The notes beneath the pieces were generated by a model. The model was not told the DNA's origin. It saw nothing but the letters and a program-made list of their open reading frames with translations, and made no database searches. A stretch of DNA of 64,000 bases from Perognathus longimembris pacificus (lineage: Eukaryota > Chordata > Mammalia > Rodentia > Heteromyidae), in contig NC_063166.1 of NCBI RefSeq assembly GCF_023159225.1, positions 74,898,575 through 74,962,574 of the forward strand, written 5' to 3'. Below are positions 44,697 to 55,299 of the stretch, one piece after another; position 1 is the stretch's first letter; every line of letters starts with the position of its first letter. The position numbers and the translations under genes were made by a program.

Positions 44697-44991
44697 TATT
44701 TTTTTTTTATAAAAAACAAAACCACCTTACTGAACTTAACCTTAATCTTAACCTTACTGAAGACCAAAAATAAAATAAAATAAAATGTCAACAAATGAAA
44801 GCACATGATACTCATGGATGAGAAAACTTAATGTAAGACAGGTACTAATTGTCTTTAAATTAATCAACACACATACAAAATCCCACAATTTCATGTTCTT
44901 TTGGGGAAATGAGGGCAGAGCCAAGGCTGACAAAGTGGTCCTAAATTTAATCCATAAAAGCAGACATGCAAGAATACCTAGGAAGAAAGTA

Positions 44992-45103
44992 GAGGTGTGG
45001 CTCAAGTGGTAGAGCACTAGCCTTGAACAAAGAAGCCAAGTGAGAACACAAGGCTCTGAGTTCAAGCCCCACCATTGGCACCAAAAGGAAAAAAAAAAAA
45101 GAA
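44992..45103 (+). mobile_element. ID-like SINE / type A 3' half
   Basis: 'gtggctcaagtggtagagca', 'ctagccttgaacaaagaagc' and 'gctctgagttcaagccccac' with a poly-A tail. Equivalent to the 3' half of the composite SINEs. Confidence 0.85.
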
Positions 45104-45104
45104 T

Positions 45105-45740
45105 ACAAACAGAACAATATTTGAGGGGCACTAGATATCTGAGTTATTATTACAAGGCTAAAATATTCAGGAAAATGTGGCGAGGAGCACTAGGGAAGAT
45201 CGAAGCTATGGTCTCAGTCCCATTGGTGAGAGCAGGCCATCCTAATGCAATGATGGAAATGGCCAAGGATGTGAGAATGAGAAGAATCAAAACCACATGA
45301 GCAGATTTACCTGCTTGAGCATTTCTAACCTTTCAGAGAGTCTATCAAATTCCCATTCTTACCACCAGTGTCAATTTCATAATCTGTGTGCCAACACTAT
45401 GACCCTATTTCTATTTTCTTTTGTTCAAGTCTGATTAGTGAAGATGCTCATCTTAATGAGCATGCCTGCTGTCCAATGAAGTTGGTCGATATTTTATATA
45501 CACATGACTACGTCTACTTTTGTGGGAAATCTTCTCTCCTCTGTCCACCCTCGGGCCCTGTACTGCTGTATCATAGCCCTCAATGTACCACACGGCCATC
45601 ATGGGTTATATCGGACCAGCTGCTCTGCGATCATTTGCCAGGTGAACAGGAGAGTGGCTTTTTAAGCACCTTCACTGGTAGGTGACCAGAGGCCATGTCT
45701 GAGCTACATGGACACGGTACTGCTTTCCTAGTGACCCAGA
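45105..45740. other. Unique sequence
   Basis: Nothing named. A 99-codon plus-strand frame (45386-45685) has no motif. Confidence 0.45.
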
Positions 45741-45761
45741 ACTCTGCCAACACTATTCAAG

Positions 45762-45994
45762 TTTTTTTTTTGTTTTTTTGTTTTTTTGTTTTGTTTTGTT
45801 TTTTGCCAGTCCTGGGCCTTGACTCAGGGCCTGAGCACTGTCCCTGGTTTCTTTTTGCTCAAGGCTAACACTCTGCCACTCGAGTCACAGCGCCACTTCT
45901 GGCCATTTTCTGTATATTTGGTGCTGGGGAATCGAACCCAGGGCTTCGAGTATACGAGGCAAGCGCTCTTGCCCCTAGGCCATATCCCCAGCCC
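45762..45994 (-). mobile_element. Young type B SINE with perfect target-site duplication
   Basis: Full length in reverse complement, with a T-rich tail at the left (interrupted by G). An exact 18-bp target-site duplication flanks it: 'ctgccaacactattcaag' at 45744-45761 and again at 45995-46012. The minus strand keeps both tRNA-type pol III boxes: B box GGTTCGATTCC and an A-box-like TGGCCTAGGGG. These features indicate relatively recent L1-driven insertion. Confidence 0.96.
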
Positions 45995-46014
45995 CTGCCA
46001 ACACTATTCAAGGC

Positions 46015-46448
46015 AACTGTGAATAAACCAAGGGAAAAACAAAAAATCAAATTGTGCTGTAGTTCATCCTATTGTATGTGATCATCAGGCAGAGAAAAAA
46101 GTTAGTGAAACTCAAAGAAGATGTTCAGAAAAACACATTTTGCTTAACAGATTTGTTTCCATGCACCTGTAGAATGTTCAGAGATTAGATTCTCTGCAAA
46201 TAAGTCATTTCAATCTCTTCTTTATTTCTAAAGTCTTCCATTTGCGGTGTCTTTGCAACACTGTTTTAAAAAGAGGCATTTTTCTCTGGCATTATCTATT
46301 CAAGAGGCACTGGAAAGGCCCAGCAAAGAGAAGAGAGGACACTTCAACAGGCATTGTAGGTATATAAGTTTGCAGACATGTTCGTGCAAGTACTCCACCC
46401 TTCCTTCTTCAGCTACTTTCAGCACCAGGAGAATAGGAGTTGTCCATC
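46015..46448. other. Unique sequence
   Basis: No named element. Confidence 0.45.
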
Positions 46449-46449
46449 C

Positions 46450-47020
46450 ATTCGGTGACTATTGGGTTCAAATGGTTGCCCCTAGAAGATACGCATGCCT
46501 GTCCTATCCTCTCTTTTTTAATTAAAAAAAAATTTATTGTCAAGGTGAAGTACTGAGGGGTTACAGTTACTTATGTTAGATGGTGAGTACGTTTCTTGTC
46601 CAACTTGTTACCCCCTCCCTCATTTTTCTTCCACCTTTCCTTCTTCCCATGCCCTCTCCCCTCTTGATTCCACACTTAGTACCTTATTTGGAAAACACTG
46701 GTGTTTGTGGTAGATATAATGAGATAATTCTGCTTTAGCCCTGAGGTCTTTATCCTCTATAACAAGTGTCCTTATCTGAAACTAAAAAGATGACCTAGAA
46801 ACAAGGATAAGAAGACCATGTGGAGATGGAGTCCAAGATAGCAGAGAAGTAGCCTTGAGGAATGCCAACAACAGCCACCAGAAGCTGCAAGAGAAAGGAA
46901 TAGATGTCTCCTAGAGCTTTGGAGATTTGCTGACATCATGATTTCAGATTCTGGCCTCCTAAATGTCTGTCTGTTGTATATGGTAACTGGTTATAGCAGC
47001 AATGAGAACCTAATACAGTG
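46450..47020 (+). mobile_element. MLT1-type LTR interrupted by an L1
   Basis: 5' piece 'tgggttcaaatggttgcccc' lies at 46464 and the rest resumes after the L1: 'agtaccttatttggaaaaca', 'aagtgtccttatctgaaact', 'gccaccagaagctgcaagag', 'atgatttcagattctggcct', and 'agcaatgagaacctaataca' at the 3' end. The break coincides with 46512-46685. Confidence 0.8.
46512..46685 (-). mobile_element. L1 3' end nested in MLT1
   Basis: T/A-rich start, 'tattgtcaaggtgaagtact', 'gaggggttacagttacttat', 'gagtacgtttcttgtccaac' and 'ttgttaccccctccctc' match the longer antisense L1 end at 62096. It is 5'-truncated to about 170 bp. Confidence 0.75.
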
Positions 47021-47024
47021 GCCA

Positions 47025-47605
47025 GTCTTGTCTTATGTATTTCCTCTTAACTCCCATGTGGCTTCCTTCGTTCCTTCCTTGGCTGTCATCTAAACCATGG
47101 TGGCAGCCTCTTTGTTGGTCTCCCTGCCTCCTCCAAGCCCACGCTCAAACAGATGTCTGAAAAAACTTTAGCAAATCAAGCTGAGATTGACATATGCCTG
47201 CCTGGAACTTTCTATCAGTGGCTGACAACCCAATTGAAGAAATCAGGATAAAATTGAAGATGCTGGGTCTGTGGCAGTAGATGACTAACTTCCAGCCTCG
47301 GCTTGCCCCTCACACCTCCTGTCAGGACAATCACCCCTAAACACCCTCCACTGCAGCCCTGACTGATTGCATTGCACCTGCTGAGCACACAAGATTGTCA
47401 CCTGCAGGTCCTTCTGCCAGGTGTGCCCTTCCTCCTTTCAAGTTTCTGCTCAAGGGCTTCCCTTACTTCTTCCCTCTACCTCTACTTCCACCCCCACTAG
47501 AACTGAACTCTCTCCCCTCATCTCCTTAACTATGTCCCCAGTAGCCTAGGAGCTCCTCTGCCTTACCTGCTCTATCTTTATATCCCAGAGCCTAGCCAAA
47601 AAATC
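47025..47605 (+). mobile_element. L2 LINE 3' end
   Basis: 'ccatggtggcagcctctttg', 'ttggtctccctgcctcctcc', 'caggtccttctgccaggtgt', 'tcaagtttctgctcaagggc' and 'tttatatcccagagcctagcc'-like end (split). Good match in order to the L2 3' UTR. Confidence 0.75.
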
Positions 47606-47616
47606 GAGATCCAACA

Positions 47617-47677
47617 GATGGATGATGGATGGATGGATGGATGGATGGATGGATGGGTGGGTGGGTGGGTGGGTGGA
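47617..47677. repeat. (GGAT)n(GGGT)n array
   Basis: About nine GGAT units, then GGGT repeats: five GGG tracts joined by single T at 47655-47673 plus a terminal GG. It lies where the L2 tail would be. Confidence 0.96.
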
Positions 47678-47889
47678 TAGAGATATGAATCTGTGACTGA
47701 ATATACACACTGAAAAGTCCCAAATAAACTCACACCTGAACAGCTTCTCCAGAGAGTAAAGTGTGGCAGGTGGCAGGACACCAGAGGGATAGCATGGAGT
47801 GATGCAAATGAACCACTGTGCAAATCAAAAGTCTACTGCCAACAAAGGCATCAGAAAGATACGGACATTTCCTGGAAGCCTCTCAGTTG

Positions 47890-47990
47890 CTAAATCACTT
47901 TCATAAGCATCAAGCTGTTTGCTCTTCACTGCGATGAACTCTGTGCACAAGGAAGGAAGCTGAGACTCAGCCAGAGAGCTTGTCAACCTG
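47890..47990 (-). mobile_element. MIR-like fragment
   Basis: 'tcactttcataagcatcaag', 'gcacaaggaaggaagctgag' and 'actcagccagagagcttg' resemble antisense MIR. Weak. Confidence 0.45.
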
Positions 47991-47999
47991 AGCCGAGGT

Positions 48000-48835
48000 G
48001 TCATGAATGGCAGCCCAAGCCACTGGTCCAGGCCTCGCTGACTCTTCCCTGAGCCCTGATCCTGTCTGTTCATCATAAGACTTACGATCCTTGGCCCCCC
48101 AGATCTGCTCCAGTGGGACTCCCCTCAGCTTGTGTCTCTTTTCCAAGTCAAAGAGGAGGCCCCAGGCACTTATAGAGACTGAACAGTACTCTGCAGACCT
48201 GTGTTCATGTGGAAACCACAGACACACACTGTTTGCCTGAAAATGACTGATAGGATGGAACTTGACGAGTCATCATCCGCTTGCGGCATCAACGATGGCT
48301 GGTTAACGGGAATATTGTGTTGACTCCTGCTAGATGGAGAAAGATGTCACTTATCGTTAATGGAGTGTCACACGTATGCTTGCCTAAAGGAAAATGCTCT
48401 TTCGGTTGTTGTTGTTGTTCTCAATTTTTCTCCTCATTTTACAGCCACTTACAAAAAAAAAATAAAGGGAAGAAAAGAAAAGATCAGCAGAAAGGATGGT
48501 TTTACCTAAGGCTGGGAGAGGAGGGCAGCCTTCTATTTTATTTCCTGCTTTCATGACAGGAGTAACCAAAAGCTGCTCAAAATGAGGGTGCATGGTGGAA
48601 GGTGGGAATCGATGTCTGAGAGCCAGGGGTCAGAACCTCAAAATCCAGCAGTCGTGGCTGCGAGGCCTGAGCATCCAGCCAGCACCACCAGCCTCTTAGA
48701 AGGCTATACTCTTCTCTGCTCAGCTCTGATGATTCAACAATTCATTTACAAATCCAGGCAGGTCATCTCATGGAATATTTCACCTTGTGCTATGGAGTGT
48801 GTGCCGAGTACACACCCTACTCCACATAAGGATCA
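48000..48835. other. Unique sequence
   Basis: No named element. A short (GTT)n lies near 48404-48420. Confidence 0.45.
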
Positions 48836-48839
48836 AGTC

Positions 48840-49050
48840 ACCCGGCCCTGGTGGCTCCCACCTGTAATCCTAGCTACCCAGGAGACTGAGCTCTAAGGAC
48901 TGCAGGTCTAAGATTGCCTGGACAGGAAAGACCTGAGGTTCTCATCTCCAATTAACTACCACTACCACCAAAATGCCAGAAGTGAAGCTGTGGTTCGAGT
49001 GGTAGAGTACCAGCCTTGAGGAAGAAAAACAAAAAACACATGGGGCACAG
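48840..49050 (+). mobile_element. Type A SINE
   Basis: 'ggccctggtggctcccacct', 'gtaatcctagctacccagga', 'ttctcatctccaattaacta', 'aagctgtggttcgagtggta' in order. The 3' tail runs into a CA tract. Confidence 0.9.
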
Positions 49051-49056
49051 GTACTG

Positions 49057-49059
<3 letters not shown>

Positions 49060-49105
<46 letters not shown>

Positions 49106-49109
49106 ACAC
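49060..49109. repeat. (CA)n microsatellite on SINE tail
   Basis: CA tract with one TACA interruption, directly 3' of the type A SINE. Confidence 0.97.
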
Positions 49110-49114
49110 CAGGA

Positions 49115-50760
49115 CCAAGAATTCTATAATCTCTAAGACTTTGAAAATCAAGTGTTTTTTTTTCTTCATGAGTTTAGTGTAAATTTATTTGGTGCTAAGA
49201 CATGAGTATTTATAAACCATTGAATTTTTTTAATCCCTCCCTTAGTGTTAACATCCATGCATTTTACTACAAAAATATCATTCTGTTTGATTTGGGGTGT
49301 TACTGAGCCCTGCGAAGGTGTGAGGTTTGGACAGAGGCAGTCCTCCTGCAGAGTTGGTGTGTTTTTTTACCCATGGGGCTCTGCATGGTTCCCTTCTGGC
49401 TGCTCTCCACCCCACTCTGTGCTTGTGCTTGAGTTGAGATGCAAGCCAATCCCCAGAGCAGGAGGAACATAATTAAAATCCTTTACTGGGACAAGTCTTG
49501 GGATGGAAACCTGTGTCTCAAAGGTAACCTGTATGGTAGCCATTGTTAAGGACACACTGTGTGATCAGAGTAAGCCCAGCTCTCTACCTTCATCTTTGGG
49601 TCTGTCCAGTGACAGAAGAATTCAGGCAAGATGCAAAACCTATTTGGATGGGAATATGTTGGGTCTGGCCACTCATTCTTACATGCCAAATAGAGAAACA
49701 AGGTGAAGAGCTGAGAAAGGAAATCAGTGAGATTTCACAGGCATGCTATGGGAAGAAAGCACTTCAGTTCATCTTCATCCATCTTTGGAGTACAGGCATG
49801 AGTGTTAAGTTTAAGTAGGGGGAAATTAGGGAAAGGGCAAAAGGTATGTATAAAGAATCTTTTTTACAGGTGTGGCCTGGCTGGTCATTATCTCAGTCCT
49901 GGCTCTCCTGGGTTCTGAAGAAGTTGGTATGGCTGTCATCACTTGAAGGGAGCAATCTGGTTCTCATGAGAGGGTTCCTCCTGCTCTGGGGAACAGCCTC
50001 ATCATCTTTACAGGTAATGGTCCTCATGTGAGGTTGTTGTTCCTTAGGGATCATTTCTGTCCCTTGTCATAAAGGAGTTATTAATCAGTCAGCCCTTAAA
50101 TCCAAGGTGACTGCAAAGTCATTATAAAGAGAATAGTTCAAGGTTGATGCATACAAAATTGAGGCAGCGGTGCCAAGCTTTTCTTCTGCTTTTAGTGAAT
50201 TCATGAGTCCAAGTGAAGGAGTCAGTGCTTTTTCAGCAAAAAACATGTTATGCCCCTGGTTCAACAAGTGCACTTCTGATAGACTGAAAATGGGGTCACC
50301 TCTAGGGCTGGGTATGGCAGCATCAGCCTTTGGAGTTTGACTGCTCACTGAGGGTGCCTGTGAGAAAGTTCAATACCAGTGTCCAGCCCGTGAGGCTGAG
50401 GTCTCCTGTGAGTCAGGACCTTGTTATCTATTCCTCTCTTGGCCATGGCTTATGTTGTTCAGGATTTTAGGTTTTCTCTGCAAATCCTCCTAGTTGATGG
50501 CAAGCAGCTCCCTATCAAGATTGGAATTTAACTTGAGCTCCAGGCTCTGCTTCCTTCCTCCACTGTCACAGGCTGGCAACAAAACCTTTAGCATCTAGGC
50601 CTTGGAGAGACTCTCATCTGAAGCAGAATACTGTAAATAGCTAGATGACATAGGATGGAGAGACAAACAGACATTCTTCTCTAACGCCTCTGGAATTGGA
50701 AAACTTCTTATCATATGAGGGTTTATTTCCGTACATGAACTCAGAGGTCTCTCCCACACT
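49115..50760. other. Unique sequence
   Basis: Nothing named. Open frames of at most 91 codons overlap on both strands. Confidence 0.45.
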
Positions 50761-50764
50761 TAGC

Positions 50765-50946
50765 GTCATTGTTCATGGGTGGTGCTATACCCCTTGAGCC
50801 AGGCCACCAGTCTAACATTTTGCTGATTGATGGGAGGTGGATTCTCTGGAACTTTTCTGCCCAGGCTGGCTTCAAACCATGATTGTCCAGGTTTTAGCTT
50901 GGTGAGTAGCTAGAATTAAAGGTGTGAGTCACTGATGCCTGGCTGA
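50765..50946 (-). mobile_element. Type A SINE, older copy
   Basis: 'gtggtgctataccccttgag', 'tctgcccaggctggcttcaa', 'gtgagtagctagaattaaag' and 'tgtgagtcactgatgcctgg' in reverse order. Shortened. Confidence 0.8.
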
Positions 50947-51090
50947 TATGTATTTTTATGTTATAGTTTTTTCCAGAAACACAGAAATATACCCAATAGG
51001 TGCCCCTATTTCCTTTATAACATCTTAGAATTGAGGAAAAATGGTAATCATTTTTTGATAAACTGGGCCTTCAAGAGAAAAACTGAGAGG

Positions 51091-51310
51091 CTGGGAATAT
51101 GGCCTAGTGGCAAGAGTGCTTGCCTCATATACATGAAGCCCTGGGTTCAATTCCTCAGCACCACATGCATAGAAAAAGGCCAGAAGTAGTGCTGTGGCTT
51201 AAGTAGTGGAGTGCTAGCCTTGAGCAAAAAGAAGCCAGGGACAGTGCTCAGGCCCTGAGTTAAAGCCCCATGACTGGCGGGGAAAAAAAAAAAAAAAGAA
51301 GAAGAAGAAG
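51091..51310 (+). mobile_element. Type B SINE
   Basis: Full length, sense: 'gctgggaatatggcctagtg', 'gcaagagtgcttgcctcata', 'ccctgggttcaattcctcag', 'ggccagaagtagtgctgtgg', 'ctagccttgagcaaaaagaa', then poly-A and (GAA)n. It keeps an A box (TGGCCTAGTGG). The B box has drifted to GGTTCAATTCC. Confidence 0.93.
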
Positions 51311-51360
51311 AAATTGGGCCAAGAGCAAGTCACAGACTCAAGCTGGGCTCATAAGTGAGG

Positions 51361-51362
<2 letters not shown>

Positions 51363-51420
<58 letters not shown>
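51363..51420. repeat. (CA)n microsatellite
   Basis: Uninterrupted CA tract of about 29 units, the longest pure one in the window. Confidence 0.98.
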
Positions 51421-51422
<2 letters not shown>

Positions 51423-51424
51423 GA

Positions 51425-52040
51425 ATTCTAAGGCCCAAAACACTAGGATGATGGGAGTTCTGACTTGAGGGAATTGCTGTACAAGGCTCTTTATTTGCAT
51501 TTCAAAACCCTAACAAATGGCTGCAACCCACAACTTAGGATTTTTGCTAATTAGTTTTAGTCTGTGCCTCTGTCACCTTCAGAAGGGAGCCAAGGAATTT
51601 AACCTTCAGAATTAGCAGCCATGCATGTCAGGAGGCATTTCAAAGAGTCAAAGTGTGTTTGGAACCTAATTGCTCAGGCTGAGAGGGTTTGAGGGTTTTT
51701 CACTCTTCAGGGCAGTAAGTCCCTACACCTAGGGAAAACCAGCCTCAAAACTAAAAACATCCATAAAATGTATCCCTAAGAAGAAAAAGTTTAGAACAGA
51801 TTATTCATAAAGACAAAGAAACACAGCTTTAGAATAAATAAATAAGTAAAGATTGTGTCTCCCTGTTTTAACTCCTCACTACCACCATCCTTCACTCAGT
51901 CCCACTCATATAACTTCCTCTCAGAGACTTTCCAGACTTGATGCTATTTGTCACTTGCCCAACTCTCTGTGTGTTTTCTTTCCCCCTCCCAAACTATATT
52001 TCAAACATCATCTCAATGTGTTATTTCTTTTTTTGCTTAT
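51425..52040. other. Unique sequence
   Basis: Nothing named. 'aataaataaataagtaaa' lies at about 51833-51850. Confidence 0.45.
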
Positions 52041-52044
52041 TTGT

Positions 52045-52262
52045 TTATTTGGGGGAGGGTGTGAGTACTGGAGCCTGAACTCTGGGCCTCAGTCCTCTCG
52101 CTTGGGTCTTCTCCCCGCTCAAGGCTGGTGCTCTACACTGGCCTTATAGTGGTTAATTGGAGGTAAAAGTCTCATGGACTTTTCTTCCCAGGCTGACTTG
52201 GAGCCACAAACCTCAGCTCTAAGCATCCCCAAAAGCTAGGATTACAGGCACGAGGCACCCAA
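52045..52262 (-). mobile_element. Type A SINE
   Basis: 'actggagcctgaactctggg', 'cgctcaaggctggtgctcta', 'gttaattggaggtaaaagtc' and 'aagctaggattacaggcacg' in reverse. The ID-like part is partly deleted. Confidence 0.85.
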
Positions 52263-52474
52263 TGTCTGCCTCTATTTGTTATTTCACAGACATAGCAAAT
52301 ATGTATCTGCTTTGGGCACTCTGGCCTTATTATCCCTCTTCCATAGAAAGATCAACTCCCAGAATTGTGAAGGGTATTCATGTAACGAGTCAAATAAAGC
52401 AAAGGAAACCTTTCCCTAGTTTAGAAAAAGGAATCACATGGGCTAGCCATAGTTGCTTTCTGATGATGGTTTGA

Positions 52475-52620
52475 TCATTCATAGAACACATATTAATTAA
52501 GAACCTATTATCTACCTGGCACTGCTCTAAGGCCCTGAGACGATAGCCTTGAAGGCTTTTGCCTTTTGGAAGCTCACATACTAAGGGGAATGTGACATTT
52601 ATTTCGAGATCCAAATGGCA
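52475..52620 (-). mobile_element. L2 LINE 3' end (antisense)
   Basis: 'tagaacacatattaattaag', 'aacctattatctacctggca', 'ctgctctaaggccctgagac' and 'ttttggaagctcacatac' are the reverse complement of the L2 terminus ('cctggcacatagtagg...'). Confidence 0.75.
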
Positions 52621-52905
52621 ACCATCGATGATGAGCAGTACATGAGGAAGAATTTGCTTGGACTGGAGGAGTGAACTCAGTGCACCCCATGCAAGGGAAT
52701 CCAAGGGTGAACTTTGGTAAAAAGCCATAGAAGTGAACACTCTCTTTGTGTTCTGGAAATAGAGAGTTATGGCATAGCTGCAAAGGAGGGGAGAGGATGG
52801 AGATCAGGCTAGACAGGTGGAATGAGAGCAGGTCACGTGGGATTGCGGAAGCAAGAGGAGAGTTTGGGTTTTATTCCAAGTGAGCTGTGGAAATACTTGA
52901 GGTCT

Positions 52906-52985
52906 GAGGATGGGACATGATTCAAGTGGTAGAACACTTCAATAGCAAATGTAAAGCTTTGAGTTCAATTGCCAGTACCAACAGG
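52906..52985 (+). mobile_element. ID-like SINE monomer
   Basis: 'catgattcaagtggtagaac', 'acttcaatagcaaatgtaaa' and 'gctttgagttcaattgccag' form a degraded ID unit. Confidence 0.7.
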
Positions 52986-53060
52986 AGATGAAGGAGAAAA
53001 CAGAGGAGGAGAAAGGGAGGGAGGAGGAAGGGGAGGGGAAGCAGGAGGAGAAATATTTGA
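52985..53060. repeat. Purine-rich tail array
   Basis: GGAG/GAGG-rich irregular stretch forming the tail of the ID SINE. Confidence 0.9.
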
Positions 53061-53689
53061 GTTCTCAAACAGGGAAGCACATAGCCTGACACACATTTTG
53101 GAAAGACCACTCTGATTGAGGGATTTCAAATGAACTTCCAGCAATGATCGAGTTATCCTGTACCCCCCACATTGTCAACGACAGTAGCCATTGACCCCCT
53201 TACAGCTAGCCAGCACTCGTACTGCGGCTGGTGAGACTGAGAAACGGGATGTTTAATTGTATCTTCTGATTAATTTTCTTTTAAAGGCTCATGTGTAGCT
53301 GGCAGCTACTATATTGATCAGCACAGATCAACTGCTGGGTGAAGAATAATTACGGGGCGTGGGGGAAGAAAGACAAGAGTGGAGACAGGAAGACTAATCA
53401 GGAGGCTACTACAACTATCCCTGGGAGACACGACGTGAGCTGAAGCAGAGATGGAGAGAAGGAAACCCACTGGGTTGGGAATTATCTTTCATGGGTAGTC
53501 AGTGGGGAGGAAGACAGAAATCAGGGATCAGCCAAGATTTTTGGTTCCAGTGACTGTGCGGATGGTGGTACCATGTTGATTGGGGAAAAAGACTGAGGAT
53601 GAAGCAAGACTTGAGAAGGAAAAAGAAAAACCCAACAACAAAAACACCAGTCCCCCCTCCCCCCCAGTCTTTATGTGTCAGGCTAATGC

Positions 53690-53965
53690 TTGACATTTGG
53701 ACCTCAAATGCCAGCCCAAATGTCACCTCCAAGGAGGGACTGTCACAATCTATCACTGTCTTCATCCCACCTCTTCATGGCCCCGTCTTATATTATCCTC
53801 CATTTTTCCATCCTGCAGTTACCTACCACTAATGTAGCACCTCTGTCTTCCCCAAGCTCAGAACTGGAGCAACCTCATCTCCCTATCTCCCTTCACTGTA
53901 ATAGTCCCATTTCACTATGAACCCGGTACCTAGCAGGTCCTTAGACATGTGCTGAGCTAATTAAA
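53690..53965 (+). mobile_element. L2 LINE 3' end
   Basis: 'ctcaaatgccagcccaaatg', 'tcacctccaaggagggactg', 'cagttacctaccactaatgt' and 'gaacccggtacctagcaggt' match the L2 3' UTR order. Confidence 0.7.
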
Positions 53966-54467
53966 CCAAAGTGGATCTCTGTGTGGATCTTGCCAAACAG
54001 AACATGGCTGAAGCATCAAATGACAGATACTTGTGTTGAACTACACACAACAGAATACAGTAGAAAAGCCCATGTACCTGCCTTCCCAGGTGTAAATGAA
54101 CAAACTCTGCTCGGTATTATTAACCAGGACTCTGTTTATTCCCCAAACAGTATGATTTTCAGGTAACAAGCTGCATCACCATCTGAAAGGCGCAGAGGTA
54201 ATCTGCTAATCAAGACAGTGACTCCAGGACTGAGGCCCCAGTTCTCTAGCACTTAGAGGGGGAAGTGAGGGTGCATACAATGAAAGCTGGGTAATTTCTG
54301 GGGACAGCCATGTTTGAAAGCTTTGAAATGTTATCTAACTGAAGCAGGATGAGTTAGGGAAAATCAGGCATGGCTGCCAGCAACTTAAAAACAACAACAA
54401 AACCTCAAGCTTAAAGCTAATACAGGAGATATTTATCCATCTACTTCCCTTAAGATTAACAGACCAG

Positions 54468-54675
54468 GGCTGGGAATGTAGCTTAGTAGTAGAGTGCTTG
54501 CCTAGCATGCATGAAGCCCTGGGTTCAATTCCTCAGTACCACATAAGCAGAAAAAGCCAGAAGTAGCGCTGTGGCTCAAGTGGTAGAGTGCTAGCCTTGA
54601 GCACTGAGAGGCTTGGGGACAGAGTCCAGGCCCTGAGTTCATGCTCCAGAAGTGGCAAAAATATAATAATAAGTA
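54468..54675 (+). mobile_element. Type B SINE
   Basis: 'gctgggaatgtagcttagta', 'gtagagtgcttgcctagcat', 'gccctgggttcaattcctca', 'gtagcgctgtggctcaagtg', 'aggccctgagttcatgctcc'. Its 5' half is closer to the plain ID consensus than the other copies, so it may be an older subfamily. Confidence 0.9.
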
Positions 54676-54839
54676 AACAAGGGATGAGGCAAGATAAATT
54701 AAAGAAAATGAGACCTGGAAAAGGCAATTCAGAAACTATGTAGTTCAAAACAGAAGCATGGCCATCTATGCTCCAAAGAAGAGCAACAGGAGACATTCCT
54801 TCTGGAGAGAGATGCATTTCTCACCCCCGAGAATTAACA

Positions 54840-55290
54840 TTTGATTGGCAGGGTATATGCCTTCCTGAGAGAAATGCTCCCCCAAAATGTAAGCAACCTC
54901 CTACCCAAAATGTACACAGAGGACAGTTCTTTAATCAAGGATAAGCATCTGTTTTATAGCAGGATGTATTCTTACCTGGAAGAAATGCCCCAATCATCCA
55001 GAGACTCAGAAAGTATAACACCAGGAGTAATTAGAGCAAAGATAAAAAAAATCCATCTTTGCATAACTTTGAAGTCAGACCCCTGCCTGAATCATATTTA
55101 TGTCTCTCCTCTAGAGTAGCCGCACTCTGTTAGTCTCTGCTTTCCTGCTTTTTGTCTGCTTGCCTGTTTTGCTTACTTCCTCAATAAAGCTCTGCCAAGT
55201 TTTCTTACCAGTGTGACTTGTCCAGAAATTCTTCCTCTGCAATCGAAGTCAAGGACCCTAAGTGAAGAGTCCCTACTTTTAGAGGGAAGC
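54840..55290 (+). mobile_element. Endogenous retrovirus-type solo LTR
   Basis: The 3' part has a typical LTR R/U5 layout: 'cttacttcctcaataaagct' (polyadenylation signal at 55181), then 'gtgtgacttgtccagaaatt', 'cttcctctgcaatcgaagtc', 'aaggaccctaagtgaagag'. The 5' part contains two diverged copies of one segment: 54848-54890 ('cttcctgagagaaatgctcc') and 54959-55000 ('cttacctggaagaaatgccc'). No internal gag, pol or env sequence adjoins it, so it is a solo LTR. ERV1-type is likely; the family is not identified. Confidence 0.6.
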
Positions 55291-55299
55291 TTCACAAAC

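Larger units (their letters stand above)
52625..53600 (-). mobile_element. Ancient LINE (L2/CR1-class) continuation
   Basis: 'gagtttgggttttattccaa', 'ggaaagaccactctgattga', 'gagacaggaagactaatcag', 'gaggctactacaactatccc' and 'agccaagatttttggttcca' follow a known ancient mammalian LINE segment in antisense order. An ID SINE with purine tail is inserted at 52906-53060. The exact family is uncertain. Confidence 0.5.

Noticed and set aside
44416..44712. 98-codon frame and similar frames at 45786 and 57931
   Set aside because: They share the same peptide because they translate type B SINEs in antisense. This is not a gene family.
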